Below, piece by piece: positions 33,572 through 42,610 of a DNA stretch of 64,000 nucleotides. Positions within the stretch are counted from its first letter, which is position 1. Every line of letters starts with the position of its first letter. The position numbers and the translations under genes are program-made. Below the pieces are notes generated by a model. That model did not search any database. It saw only the letters and a program-made list of their open reading frames with translations, and had not been told where the DNA came from. Source of the DNA: Clostridiales bacterium (GTDB taxonomy: Bacteria > Bacillota > Clostridia > Saccharofermentanales > Saccharofermentanaceae); NCBI GenBank assembly GCA_017515465.1, contig JAFWFV010000001.1, positions 43,752-107,751 on the forward strand, written 5' to 3'.

Positions 33572-35290
33572 ATGAGCCTGGCAACCTTATTGATCACAAT
33601 AATAAGTTCGCTTTGTACTGTATATCTGATCTATAATGCGTCCAAGGGCATCGATCCTCTTTATGTACTTACTTCATTTATCCTGACGATCAGCTGCCTC
33701 GGGTATTACCTGTACGTTTCCGCCACCAATTATGAGAGTGCAATGTTTGCCAATGCGGTGTCTTACCTCGGCGGAATATTCCTTCCGATGATAATGCTCT
33801 TTATGCTTTCTACCTTTTCCGGGACAAAGCTTCCGTCCTGGTTTAAGGTGTTTATCATTCTTTCCAACCTGTTTATTTATGTGCTTGTATTACTGTCATA
33901 CCGTTTCAGGATATATTATTCCGCATCCCTGTTTGCTCCTGAAAGTCCGGAAGTCCTGAATAATACACCCGGTGTCGGATACTATATCAGGATCATAATC
34001 CTGGCCGTTGAGGTCATATTGTGCGTGTTCTTTACGTCACTTACATTCTCAGGCAAGAAGACTGCTTCCAGGAGGATCATGTGGTTCTTTATGTTCTTCA
34101 TGATGGCGACTATCCTGGGTTATGGCCTCACGACCGTATCCCACCTGAACAGGGGGTTCGTATCGTGTTTCTTCATGCTCTGCAATTTCGGGCTGGTCAA
34201 TATTGCGACCCAGTTCCAGCTCTATAACGTAACTGACAATATGATCGGCAATGCGCTCATCACGATCGACCGTAAGTTCAGACTGACAGGCTATAACGAT
34301 GACACTGTCAAGATATTCCCGGAATTCAATAACATCAAGATCGATTCTGACATCATTACTGACAGTTATGCCCTCAAGGAGATCATGAGGTGGGTAAAAA
34401 AGAATGCCCCGGCTATAAAAGGTGATGATGTTCTATCCAAGGAGTTCGTCATCAACGACAATAACCTGGAGGCAAACAGACATGTAAAATGTAATGTCAG
34501 TGCATTATCCTTCGGTATCAAGAATGTTGTTTCCGGATATCTTCTGGAGTTTATAGACGAGACTGAACAGGTCAATTATATTAACCAGCTCAACTATACT
34601 GGCGTCAGGCTGAAGAAAGAAGCCGACAGGCAGACTAAGAGGGCGGAGAACCTCCAGAGCTCGATCATTCTCGGAATGGCGGCTATGATCGAATCCCGTG
34701 ACGACTCAACGGGCGGACATATCAACAGGACATCAGCTTGCGTGCAGCTGTTTGTCGAACACATCCAGGAATCGCATAAGTTCATGATGTCTGATCTGTA
34801 CTGGGCAAACGTCATCCACGCCGCGCCTCTCCATGATCTCGGCAAGATCGCCGTTGATGACCGCGTCCTTAAGAAACAGGGTCAGCTTAATCCTGATGAA
34901 TATGAACAGATGAAGAAACATGCAGAAGTCGGAGCCGAGATCGTACAGCAGGTCCTGGCAGATGTTGACGATAAGGAGTTCGTCAGGATCGCATCCAATG
35001 TCGCACATTATCATCATGAAAAATACAACGGTTCCGGTTATCCCGACGGACTCAAAGGCAATCAGATACCCCTGGAGGCCAGGGTCATGGCTCTCGCCGA
35101 TGTATTCGATGCTCTGATCAGTAAGAGATATTATAAGAACAACATGAGCTACGATGAGGCATTTGCCATCATCAGGAACGATCTGGGTACTCATTTCGAT
35201 CCCGAACTGGGCAAGATCTTCCTCAGCATGAAGCCTGATCTCATTAAGCTATATGACACGTTTACAGGCGTGGATGACCCTAACAGATAG
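33572..35290 (+). CDS. HD-GYP domain protein with seven-helix membrane sensor
   Basis: 572 residues from ATG 33572 (GGAG 8 nt before); ATG 33554 lies upstream of that site. Seven or so membrane helices (about 1-215) resemble the 7TM sensor module of some kinases. A PAS-like region follows (about 220-330), then a short coiled coil and an HD-GYP domain: HINRTSACVQLF, LHDLGKIAVDDRVL, HHEKYNGSGYPDGLKG, ALADVFDALISKR. HD-GYP enzymes hydrolyse cyclic di-GMP and related dinucleotides; the HD pair and the GYP motif are intact. The stop is TAG. With the diadenylate cyclase at 19292, this shows at least two nucleotide second-messenger proteins in the window. Confidence 0.9.
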   Translation: MSLATLLITIISSLCTVYLIYNASKGIDPLYVLTSFILTISCLGYYLYVSATNYESAMFANAVSYLGGIFLPMIMLFMLSTFSGTKLPSWFKVFIILSNLFIYVLVLLSYRFRIYYSASLFAPESPEVLNNTPGVGYYIRIIILAVEVILCVFFTSLTFSGKKTASRRIMWFFMFFMMATILGYGLTTVSHLNRGFVSCFFMLCNFGLVNIATQFQLYNVTDNMIGNALITIDRKFRLTGYNDDTVKIFPEFNNIKIDSDIITDSYALKEIMRWVKKNAPAIKGDDVLSKEFVINDNNLEANRHVKCNVSALSFGIKNVVSGYLLEFIDETEQVNYINQLNYTGVRLKKEADRQTKRAENLQSSIILGMAAMIESRDDSTGGHINRTSACVQLFVEHIQESHKFMMSDLYWANVIHAAPLHDLGKIAVDDRVLKKQGQLNPDEYEQMKKHAEVGAEIVQQVLADVDDKEFVRIASNVAHYHHEKYNGSGYPDGLKGNQIPLEARVMALADVFDALISKRYYKNNMSYDEAFAIIRNDLGTHFDPELGKIFLSMKPDLIKLYDTFTGVDDPNR

Positions 35291-35303
35291 GCGATCTGCG
35301 CAC

Positions 35304-35331
35304 TTGACTTACTGTTTTTATGTAGTAAACT
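35304..35331 (+). promoter_or_regulatory. Promoter of the thrS T-box leader
   Basis: TTGACT (35304-35309), a 16-nt spacer and TAAACT (35326-35331), directly upstream of the leader RNA. Confidence 0.6.
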
Positions 35332-35339
35332 AACGATAC

Positions 35340-35586
35340 AAAAGCAAAGACCGGGACACGTGTGATCGGCAAATATATTCACAGAGAATAAGGTGCCGCA
35401 GGCTGAGAGCCCTTAGGAATGTATCGATCATATACAACCCGAACAGCTGCAGAGGTAAAGGCGCAATGCCCTGACTTGAGCCGGATGACTCCGTTACAGT
35501 CTAATCGAGAGGTACGATATTTTTCGTGCAATTTGGGTGGAACCGTGCAGCCATGCATCCCAAAGTATTGGGAACATGGTTTTTTT
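35340..35586 (+). promoter_or_regulatory. T-box riboswitch leader of thrS
   Basis: The antiterminator T-box core TGGGTGGAACCGTG lies at 35534-35547 and is followed by a terminator hairpin with a T tract. The upstream half has stem-I-type elements: an AGAGAA bulge motif near 35384 and a GCTGAGAGC apical loop near 35402. ACA and ACC triplets (35434-35439) on the 3' side of stem I are possible Thr specifier codons, but I could not fold the stem to decide. Uncharged tRNA-Thr would stabilise the antiterminator and allow thrS expression. Confidence 0.9.
35551..35586 (+). terminator. Regulated terminator of the T-box leader
   Basis: The arms are CCATG-CATCCCAA and TTGGGA-ACATGG, with loop AGTA and seven T after the stem. 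Its 5' side competes with the T-box antiterminator. Confidence 0.85.
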
Positions 35587-35616
35587 ATTGCAAAAAATTA
35601 TATGGAGGTAAATACT

Positions 35617-37404
35617 ATGTTTGATTTCAACAACGAGCAGGACAGAAAGAACTACAGACACACGACTTCTCATATTATGGCTCAGGCTGTAAAGAGACTG
35701 TGGCCTGAGACAAAGCTTGCCATCGGACCCGCTATCGAAGACGGCTTCTACTATGATTTTGATAAGGAAGGCGGATTTACAAATGATGATCTCAAGTCCA
35801 TCGAAGACGAGATGAAGAAGATCGTCAAGGAAAACCTTCCTCTCGAGAGATTCGAACTGCCCAGAGCTGAGGCTATCAAGTTCATGGCAGACAGGGGAGA
35901 GGACTATAAGGTCGAGCTCATCAATGATCTGCCTGAGGATTCCGTTATCTCCTTCTACAAGCAGGGTGATTTCACTGATCTCTGTGCAGGCCCTCACGTT
36001 GAGAGCACAGGCATGATCAAGGCATTTAAGCTTACTTCCGTTGCCGGTGCTTACTGGAGGGGTAATTCCAATAACAAGATGCTCACCAGGATCTATGGCA
36101 CCAGCTATCCTGACAAGGCAATGCTCAAGGAGCATCTCGACAGGATGGAGGAAGCAAAGAAGCGTGACCACAACAAGCTGGGACGTGAGCTCGGTTATTT
36201 CACAACAGTTGATTATATCGGACAGGGCCTTCCCATCATCTGCCCCAAGGGTGCCAGGGTCATCCAGACACTGCAGCGCTGGGTAGAGGATGTTGAGCAG
36301 TCCAGAGGCTGTCAGCTTACCATGACACCTTACTTTGCAAAGAGGGATCTGTATAAGATCTCCGGACACTGGGATCATTACCGTGACGGAATGTTCGTCA
36401 TGGGTGACAAGGCTGACCAGGATGATGAGACAAAGGAATGCTTTGCTCTCCGTCCCATGACCTGTCCTTTCCAGTATCAGGTATTCCTCAACCGTCAGAG
36501 ATCCTACAGGGATCTGCCCATGAGGCTTACCGAGACTTCCAAGCTCTTCCGTAATGAGGATTCAGGAGAGATGCACGGACTTATCAGAGTAAGGCAGTTT
36601 ACTATCTCTGAGGGTCATTACATCATCAGGCCTGACCAGCTTGAAGAGGAGTTCAAGGAATGCCTCGATCTGGCAAAGTACTGCCTGGATACTGTCGGAC
36701 TCCTGGATGAGTGTACTTTCAGGTTTTCCCAGTGGGATCCTGCAAATCCCAAGAATAAGTACGAAGGAACTGCAGAGCAGTGGGAGAAGGCACAGGCTGC
36801 CATGGGCAAGATACTGGATGATCTCGGTGTTGAATATGACATCGGTATCGACGAGGCTGCCTTCTATGGCCCTAAGCTCGATATCCAGTACAAGAACGTC
36901 TTTGGTAAGGAAGATACACTTGTTACCATCCAGATCGATATGCTCCTGGCCGAGAAGTACGGCATGGAGTACGTTGACAAGGACGGCTCCAGACAGACAC
37001 CTTACATCATCCACAGGACCAGCCTTGGCTGCTATGAGAGAACTCTCGCATACCTTATCGAGAAGTATGCAGGATGGCTTCCTTTGTGGATGGCCGATGA
37101 ACAGGTCAGGATCCTTCCCATATCTGATGCTCATTACGATTATGCATACGAAGTATGTAATGCATTGAAGAGTAAGGGCATCAAGGCAACCGTTGATGAC
37201 AGATCCGAAAAGCTCGGCAAGAAGATCAGGGAAGCCAACATGGAAAAAGTCATCTATACTGCAGTAATCGGTGATCAGGAAGTTGCTGACAGGACCTGTG
37301 CCGTAAGCTCCAGGTTCGACGGCAAGCTGGGTTCCATGAGCGTTGATGCGCTGGCAGATACGATGCTCAAGGAGATCAACGATAAAGTCAGACACGAGGT
37401 CTGA
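35617..37404 (+). CDS. thrS: Threonyl-tRNA synthetase without TGS domain
   Basis: 595 residues from ATG 35617 (GGAGG 8 nt before); upstream in-frame ATGs lie inside the T-box leader. The protein begins directly with the editing domain (RHTTSHIMAQAV, the HxxxH site), so the roughly 60-residue N-terminal TGS domain of most bacterial ThrRS is missing. A Clostridia-wide subgroup of ThrRS shares this. The class II core has RPMTCPF with the zinc Cys, FRNEDSGEMHGLIRVRQFT, GHYI and IHRTSLGCYERT with the His ligands. The anticodon domain (about 490-595) is complete. It is controlled by the T-box leader and followed by a terminator. Confidence 0.95.
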   Translation: MFDFNNEQDRKNYRHTTSHIMAQAVKRLWPETKLAIGPAIEDGFYYDFDKEGGFTNDDLKSIEDEMKKIVKENLPLERFELPRAEAIKFMADRGEDYKVELINDLPEDSVISFYKQGDFTDLCAGPHVESTGMIKAFKLTSVAGAYWRGNSNNKMLTRIYGTSYPDKAMLKEHLDRMEEAKKRDHNKLGRELGYFTTVDYIGQGLPIICPKGARVIQTLQRWVEDVEQSRGCQLTMTPYFAKRDLYKISGHWDHYRDGMFVMGDKADQDDETKECFALRPMTCPFQYQVFLNRQRSYRDLPMRLTETSKLFRNEDSGEMHGLIRVRQFTISEGHYIIRPDQLEEEFKECLDLAKYCLDTVGLLDECTFRFSQWDPANPKNKYEGTAEQWEKAQAAMGKILDDLGVEYDIGIDEAAFYGPKLDIQYKNVFGKEDTLVTIQIDMLLAEKYGMEYVDKDGSRQTPYIIHRTSLGCYERTLAYLIEKYAGWLPLWMADEQVRILPISDAHYDYAYEVCNALKSKGIKATVDDRSEKLGKKIREANMEKVIYTAVIGDQEVADRTCAVSSRFDGKLGSMSVDALADTMLKEINDKVRHEV

Positions 37405-37460
37405 TCAGATTGATTAGTCACTAAATGAGTTGGGGTGTTTCCCCCGTCTGTACAGAAACA

Positions 37461-37472
37461 CTGAACGTTCAG
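37461..37472. repeat. 12-bp perfect palindrome between thrS and its terminator
   Basis: CTGAACGTTCAG. A second short GGGG-TGTTT-CCCC hairpin lies just upstream near 37432. No known operator matches; it could be a protein site or part of 3' UTR structure. Confidence 0.4.
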
Positions 37473-37484
37473 AGTTTTGGTAAA

Positions 37485-37510
37485 GGTTGGGGCAACACCC
37501 CAACCTTTTT
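37485..37510 (+). terminator. Rho-independent terminator of thrS
   Basis: Eight-bp stem GGTTGGGG / CCCCAACC, loop CAACA, then TTTTT. Confidence 0.92.
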
Positions 37511-37573
37511 GCTGAATGAACTGTAATATATGTACGATATATTTCCGATACAACTGAGTGTTAGTATCTGTTT

Positions 37574-39832
37574 ATGGCTGATAAGTATATTGGAAGTACT
37601 GTATCTCTGATCCTGACAGCATGTTTTGCTGCATCTGTTTTCTCATGCGCCGATAAGACTGATGATACATCAGACCCTGTGATCGATACGGGCGGCAGCA
37701 TATGTGATCCATATTCATCGGATTACCAGTGCGGAAATGATGATGTTGACAGTCTGTATTTTACTTCCAGGGTGGTTACACTCCCATCCAGGAATCTGAC
37801 TGACAACGGCGTATTCAGGTCCGGCGATTATCTGGCGGTCAAATGTGAAAATATAAAGAACATTGTCATCTACAGGGTGGACTGGGATGGAAACATCATA
37901 TCTGAATCTGATAATATCTGGGATATGAATATGTTCCCCTATGAGTTCTGCGACCTCGGCGGAGAATTCTTCCTCGCGGCATGCTACGGCTATTCATATG
38001 TGAAATATGATTATGAAGGCAATGTAGTACAGACGGGACCTGCAGATGATTCGATCGGATATGTGGAATCATTGATATCATTTGAAGACGGATTCGTGAT
38101 CACATCCAGTTCATGTGCCGTCAGGTATGATGCAGAAGGCAATGAGACCGGCAGGATCACATTTGATGCGGCAATAGATGATCCTCATCTCTTTGTCCAG
38201 CGGGGAACGCTGTATATTTCCGGAATGATCGGAGTATATGAACTTGACTGGGATTCCTGCAAGGCAGTATACAAAGGTGATCCGAAGGAATATGACGGCG
38301 GGTACAAAGAAATGGGCCTGCTCCAGAAGTGCGCGGGATTTACGGGCTCGGACAGCGGAGCCCCGGGATTTGAGACATACTGTGATGAAACATATTTCTG
38401 GGAAGCTGATATCCTGAACCGTAAGACTGAGAAGATCGCTAAGCGCAGCAATATCATGAGAACCCCGCCCAGAGTGAATCCTGACCAAAGTGATCCTTCA
38501 TACCTGATAATCGACAAACAGCACTATGTGTCTGTGTATAACTACTGGGATGCTGATTTCTGTGATGTGGTGCTTATGACCCCTGATACCGGCGGTAACT
38601 ATGCATCAAGGGAAAGACTTACTGTTCAGGGAGTCTCAGTTACCCGTGACAGTCTGCTCAGCCGGGCAGCATATATGTATAACACCTCACAGGATGCGTA
38701 CTATGTAGAACTGCAGCCTGTGGGGGAAAACTATGATATCAGCATTACTGAACAGCTCGACCGGTTCAGACTGGACAGGCTGTCGGCATATCATAACGGA
38801 GATGCTCCGGATATGTTTTACGGGAATCTCTTTGATTACAGATATTGGGGAGAGAACGGGATGTGTATCGATATGTCGCCTTATCTGGGTGACATGAGCA
38901 ATATTTCACCAAACATCCTTCAAATGATGAAGGGCGGCAACGGTGAGATATATCAGGTCTTCGCTTCGTATAATGTATTTGGCTTCTGGGGAAGGGACAG
39001 CGCATTTGATACATCTGATGATCTTACACTGGATGATCTGTCAGGTCTGAGGCTCAGTGACGGAACCATCAGGCTCGAATCCAGATACATTCTTCGTAAT
39101 ATCTTCCTGTATTCGCTCGACAGACTCTATCATTCAGGAGAACTGAATTACGATAATATCCTGTCTGCGATAGATCTGTCTCTTACAGTTGGTACTCCGG
39201 GAACCGATTACCGGATGCAGTATGACGAGAATGATATTCAGGAGATGATGGATAATTCTGATCTGGTATCGACTGAGATCCTCTCAGCCTCGCAATATCA
39301 CCAGTTTGAGCTGCAGATGAGGGATAATGCTCTGTATTTTGGTTATCCTTCAATTAATGATCCTGTATATCCGGTGCAGGTCCAGGGCCTTGTAGCAATA
39401 TCATATGCCAGTGAACACCCTGATGCCTGCGGTGTTTTCATTCAATATCTCTTAAGCGACGATCTGCAGAGATACGTAGCAGTATCATCAGGATTCCCGG
39501 TTAATGATATTATCCTGAATGAATATCTGGATTATATGTGCGAGCCTTACAGTGTCCCGTCTGATCTGGAGCTCCTGTACAGCACCGCCTATATTCATCA
39601 CTACATTGATAATGTGGAGGGATTCACGATAGAGGCGATGGACAGAACGGAGGCTGATGTACTTCTGGATCAGCTGGCAAAAGCTGATACTCTTCCGGTA
39701 TGCGACAGCGGTATATCGGATATACTCGAAGAGGAGCTGACTTCACTCAGTTCACAGGGCAAGACTCCTGAAGAGGTGGCAGGAATACTGGAATCGAGAC
39801 TGCTCCTTTATGCTCAGGAAAATTACGGATAA
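37574..39832 (+). CDS. Large two-domain lipoprotein with a solute-binding-like C-terminus
   Basis: 752 residues. A signal peptide with lipobox VFSC (Cys 25) is followed by a roughly 330-residue region of repeated beta strands with YRVDWDGNI, VKYDYEGNV and VRYDAEGNE, which reads as a beta-propeller. The second half (about 360-700) resembles family 1 solute-binding proteins: DISITEQLDRFRLD, APDMFYGNLFDY, VQGLVAISYASEHPDACGVFIQYLLSDDLQ. No transporter genes are adjacent. No Shine-Dalgarno precedes the ATG, and a TAGTAT lies 6 nt upstream. Compare the lipoprotein at 5474, which has a similar C-terminal pattern and start context. Function unknown. Confidence 0.7.
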   Translation: MADKYIGSTVSLILTACFAASVFSCADKTDDTSDPVIDTGGSICDPYSSDYQCGNDDVDSLYFTSRVVTLPSRNLTDNGVFRSGDYLAVKCENIKNIVIYRVDWDGNIISESDNIWDMNMFPYEFCDLGGEFFLAACYGYSYVKYDYEGNVVQTGPADDSIGYVESLISFEDGFVITSSSCAVRYDAEGNETGRITFDAAIDDPHLFVQRGTLYISGMIGVYELDWDSCKAVYKGDPKEYDGGYKEMGLLQKCAGFTGSDSGAPGFETYCDETYFWEADILNRKTEKIAKRSNIMRTPPRVNPDQSDPSYLIIDKQHYVSVYNYWDADFCDVVLMTPDTGGNYASRERLTVQGVSVTRDSLLSRAAYMYNTSQDAYYVELQPVGENYDISITEQLDRFRLDRLSAYHNGDAPDMFYGNLFDYRYWGENGMCIDMSPYLGDMSNISPNILQMMKGGNGEIYQVFASYNVFGFWGRDSAFDTSDDLTLDDLSGLRLSDGTIRLESRYILRNIFLYSLDRLYHSGELNYDNILSAIDLSLTVGTPGTDYRMQYDENDIQEMMDNSDLVSTEILSASQYHQFELQMRDNALYFGYPSINDPVYPVQVQGLVAISYASEHPDACGVFIQYLLSDDLQRYVAVSSGFPVNDIILNEYLDYMCEPYSVPSDLELLYSTAYIHHYIDNVEGFTIEAMDRTEADVLLDQLAKADTLPVCDSGISDILEEELTSLSSQGKTPEEVAGILESRLLLYAQENYG

Positions 39833-39986
39833 CAACCGGTACGCACATCTTTGTGTTAAGAGGATATTTCTGAAATAAGACAATAAGGTTACAAATGCCC
39901 TAATCATGCTGTTTTGCCCTGTTTTACCTGAGTTTTATTGTAAAATACACTTAAGAAATAATGTACAGCAGAAAGGGGTGATCAAA

Positions 39987-41213
39987 ATGCAATACGATAA
40001 TTTAGTTTCAAGTAATATCGCAATGAGGATCGTATCATTTATCACCGGATGCGCTGTTACTGTAACCGGCTTTTGCGTGTCTGATCTCGGCGCTGCCGAG
40101 CAGATATCATTACAGGCACCCGAAGCATCAGGAAACACTTTTACTACCGAGGCAGCTGAGGACGGTTCTATTGTTGAGTCCAGGGTTATCCCTGAACCCG
40201 GCAGTGAATTCCCTGAGGAATATACCCTCATGCTTTCTGGTAATCCTGATGCGGATTATGTATATGACGGTTCGTACTATTATGTAAATGGTGATCATGT
40301 CAATCTCAGAGCTGTTCCTGATGCTAACAGTGAAGTAACTTCAACGATCGAGAATGAGACTAAGGTTGTCCTGGTTTCCACGTTTGCTAACTTCTCCTAT
40401 ATCAGGTCTTCTAATGGACAGGAGGGATACTGCTTCAGTTCACTTCTGATCGATGAGGCATCAGCAACGCCTACACCAACACCGTCTCCTACGCCTACGC
40501 CTGTTCCTACGGCAACACCTAAGCCTACAGCTACTCCCAAGCCTGCAAGTTCAAGCTCCAGCAGTTCGTCTTCAGCTTCAGAGTCAGCTTACTCTGCTAC
40601 GGTTTATACCACAACAGCAGTAAATGCACGTTCAGGCCCCGGTACTAATTACAGCACACTCAAGACACTGTCAACTGGAACAAAGATCACTGTTGTAGCA
40701 CAGACGAGCAACGGCTGGTACAAGTCTGATTCAGGATTCTATGTAAAGGCTTCCCTTACTACCACTACGGCGCCTTCATCATCGTCTTCTTCATCAGGTT
40801 CTTCCTCGTCATCATCATCTTCCTCTTCAGGAAGTGCAAATCACGATACGAGTCTGCCGTTCCCGGATTATGTAAAGACATTCCTGGGTATCCCTTATGT
40901 ATACGCAGCAAGCTCTGCAACTGCAGCTGACTGCTCAGGACTTGTTAAGTACGTATATTCGAAGTACTACGGCATCTATCTGCCTCATGGTGCTAACTCG
41001 ATGCTCAGCTATGGTACATCCATCGATCCTTCCAGCGTCCAGTGCGGTGACCTTGTATTCTTCGATTATGACCATAACGGCAGGGTAGACCATGTTGGAA
41101 TCTACATCGGAAACAACACAGTCATCCATGCATCAGAGTCCAAGGGCAAGACTATACAGACTGCATATTCATCAATGACTTATGCAGTAGCCTGTGCCAG
41201 AAGAGTTCTGTAA
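39987..41213 (+). CDS. NlpC/P60 cell-wall hydrolase with two SH3b domains
   Basis: 408 residues from ATG 39987 (AAAGGGGTG upstream). A secretion signal is followed by SH3b domain 1 (HVNLRAVPDANSEV), a Thr/Pro-rich linker, SH3b domain 2 (AVNARSGPGTNYSTL), a Ser-rich linker, and the NlpC/P60 endopeptidase: ADCSGLVKYVY with the catalytic Cys, VDHVGIYIGN with the catalytic His, and VIHASESKG. It cuts peptide stems in peptidoglycan, likely D-gamma-Glu-diamino acid bonds by family. A TAAAAT at 39941-39946 may be its -10. A hairpin terminator overlaps the end of the convergent M20 gene. Confidence 0.92.
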   Translation: MQYDNLVSSNIAMRIVSFITGCAVTVTGFCVSDLGAAEQISLQAPEASGNTFTTEAAEDGSIVESRVIPEPGSEFPEEYTLMLSGNPDADYVYDGSYYYVNGDHVNLRAVPDANSEVTSTIENETKVVLVSTFANFSYIRSSNGQEGYCFSSLLIDEASATPTPTPSPTPTPVPTATPKPTATPKPASSSSSSSSSASESAYSATVYTTTAVNARSGPGTNYSTLKTLSTGTKITVVAQTSNGWYKSDSGFYVKASLTTTTAPSSSSSSSGSSSSSSSSSSGSANHDTSLPFPDYVKTFLGIPYVYAASSATAADCSGLVKYVYSKYYGIYLPHGANSMLSYGTSIDPSSVQCGDLVFFDYDHNGRVDHVGIYIGNNTVIHASESKGKTIQTAYSSMTYAVACARRVL

Positions 41214-41236
41214 AAGAGATCTAAAATATAAAAGCA

Positions 41237-42523
41237 TCAGAGTGCTGACAGAGCTATTATCGCTTCTGTCAGCACTTTTATATTGGCCTTCAGATCGTTG
41301 ATGGATATGCTCTCATCAGATCTGTGACACTGATCTTCGCTCCAGGGCGTCTGTATGCCAAATGCTATGGTATTAGGCATGTGTCTGGCATATGTTCCGC
41401 CCCCGATGGCGATGGGCTTCAGATATTTATCCTTATAGCTTTCATCATATCCGTCAAAGAGGGATATGTTATCAGACCATACCTTTGTGAGAACGGTGAT
41501 CTCCCTGGATTCTGAATCCTTAAACAGAGGTGCCATATAGTTGTTTTCTATAACGGTGAGACCATATCTTCCGGCATCAGATGCGATATGAGAGATTATC
41601 TCATCTTTGTCGGAAGTAACTGGGTATCTGATGTCTATTACCAGAGATTCCTCATCAGGACCGATCTTAAGGATAGCTGGATTATATGTGATGATGCCTG
41701 AGATATCTTCGATGTCACATCCTGTAAATGTCTGAGCATCCTTATCCTTTATACTGTCGTTAATGAATCTCAGCATGCCTGACAGTTCTATAACATCTCC
41801 GGGAAGAGTGGAGATAAGCTCAGTTATGGCATTTATTCCTCCATCGGGCTTGGATGCATGAGAGATCTTTCCTGTTGCCTCATATGTCATGCCCCCATGT
41901 GTGAGTTCACAGTAGTTCGGAACCATATTGGCGGCATCCCCGCCTGCTGCGGTGATACTGCTGTTTCCGGAACCCTTGATAGTGATGTGCAGTATGCCTT
42001 TTTCAGCAAAGATAACAGGGTATTCTCCGTCAGGGGTGATTGCAAAATCGGGTATCTCGCCCTTTGCTGCATATGTCTCGACGCAGTCGCATGTCCTTTC
42101 CTCGTCAGTTCCCAGGATCAGTCTGATCCTGCAGTCAGGGTCAAAGCCGCTGTCCATCAGGCGTTTCATCGCAAAGAACGATGCACAGGCGGGACCTTTA
42201 TCGTCAACTATGCCTCTGCCGTACAAGCGGCCTTCAGATTCAGTGAGCTTAAACGGATCAAAGCTCCAGCCTTTACCGGCAGGTACAACGTCCAGGTGAC
42301 AGACTATGCCGATGAGCCTTTTTCCTTTGCCGAATTCCAGGTAGCCGACCTTGTCATCTATGGTTCCTGTCCTGAAACCGTTATCATCGGCAGTCTTTAA
42401 AAATCTGGCCAGCACCTCACGGGAAGTCTTTCCGTATGGACAGCCGGGTTCGGGATCACCGCCGACTGAGGGTATAGAGATCATTTCTGATAAAAATCCA
42501 TATTCAAAGCTGTTGAGGTCCAT
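41237..42523 (-). CDS. M20 family dipeptidase (PepV-like)
   Basis: 428 residues. The metal site is intact: GIVCHLDVVPAGKGW, LYGRGIVDDKGPACA, LGTDEERTCDCVETY, a following FAITPDGEYPVI, and GGGTYARHMPNTIAFG with the last His. The length and the FDPFKL and DDKGP context match the PepV/Sapep dipeptidase group, which hydrolyses short peptides in the cytoplasm. The ATG has AGGAG upstream. It is convergent with the NlpC/P60 gene, whose terminator hairpin lies inside this gene's last codons. Confidence 0.9.
   Translation of the reverse strand: MDLNSFEYGFLSEMISIPSVGGDPEPGCPYGKTSREVLARFLKTADDNGFRTGTIDDKVGYLEFGKGKRLIGIVCHLDVVPAGKGWSFDPFKLTESEGRLYGRGIVDDKGPACASFFAMKRLMDSGFDPDCRIRLILGTDEERTCDCVETYAAKGEIPDFAITPDGEYPVIFAEKGILHITIKGSGNSSITAAGGDAANMVPNYCELTHGGMTYEATGKISHASKPDGGINAITELISTLPGDVIELSGMLRFINDSIKDKDAQTFTGCDIEDISGIITYNPAILKIGPDEESLVIDIRYPVTSDKDEIISHIASDAGRYGLTVIENNYMAPLFKDSESREITVLTKVWSDNISLFDGYDESYKDKYLKPIAIGGGTYARHMPNTIAFGIQTPWSEDQCHRSDESISINDLKANIKVLTEAIIALSAL
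41241..41282. terminator. Terminator hairpin overlapping the M20 coding end
   Basis: Twelve-bp stem AGTGCTGACAGA / TCTGTCAGCACT, with TTTTATATT on the plus side and GCTTTTATATTTT on the minus side. It can end both the NlpC/P60 transcript and, just past its stop codon, the M20 transcript. Confidence 0.8.
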
Positions 42524-42553
42524 AAGATAGCTCCTGTCTGCGTTTTTAAGTAG

Positions 42554-42584
42554 ATTATATCTTTTATTCTGTTTATTGTATAAT
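42554..42584. promoter_or_regulatory. Divergent -10 elements between M20 and cyclophilin genes
   Basis: ATTATA at 42554-42559 reads TATAAT on the minus strand for the M20 gene. TATAAT at 42579-42584 serves the cyclophilin gene on the plus strand. Neither -35 is strong. Confidence 0.5.
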
Positions 42585-42610
42585 ATATTGTCGGATGCAG
42601 GAGGTTTGAA

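Noticed and set aside
35419..35616. N-terminal extension of ThrRS from an upstream ATG
   Set aside because: That stretch is the T-box leader RNA including the antiterminator and terminator; the ATG at 35617 has the RBS and the family start.
40440..40850. Tandem repeats in the NlpC/P60 gene
   Set aside because: They are low-complexity Thr/Pro and Ser linkers between domains, not a mobile or array element.
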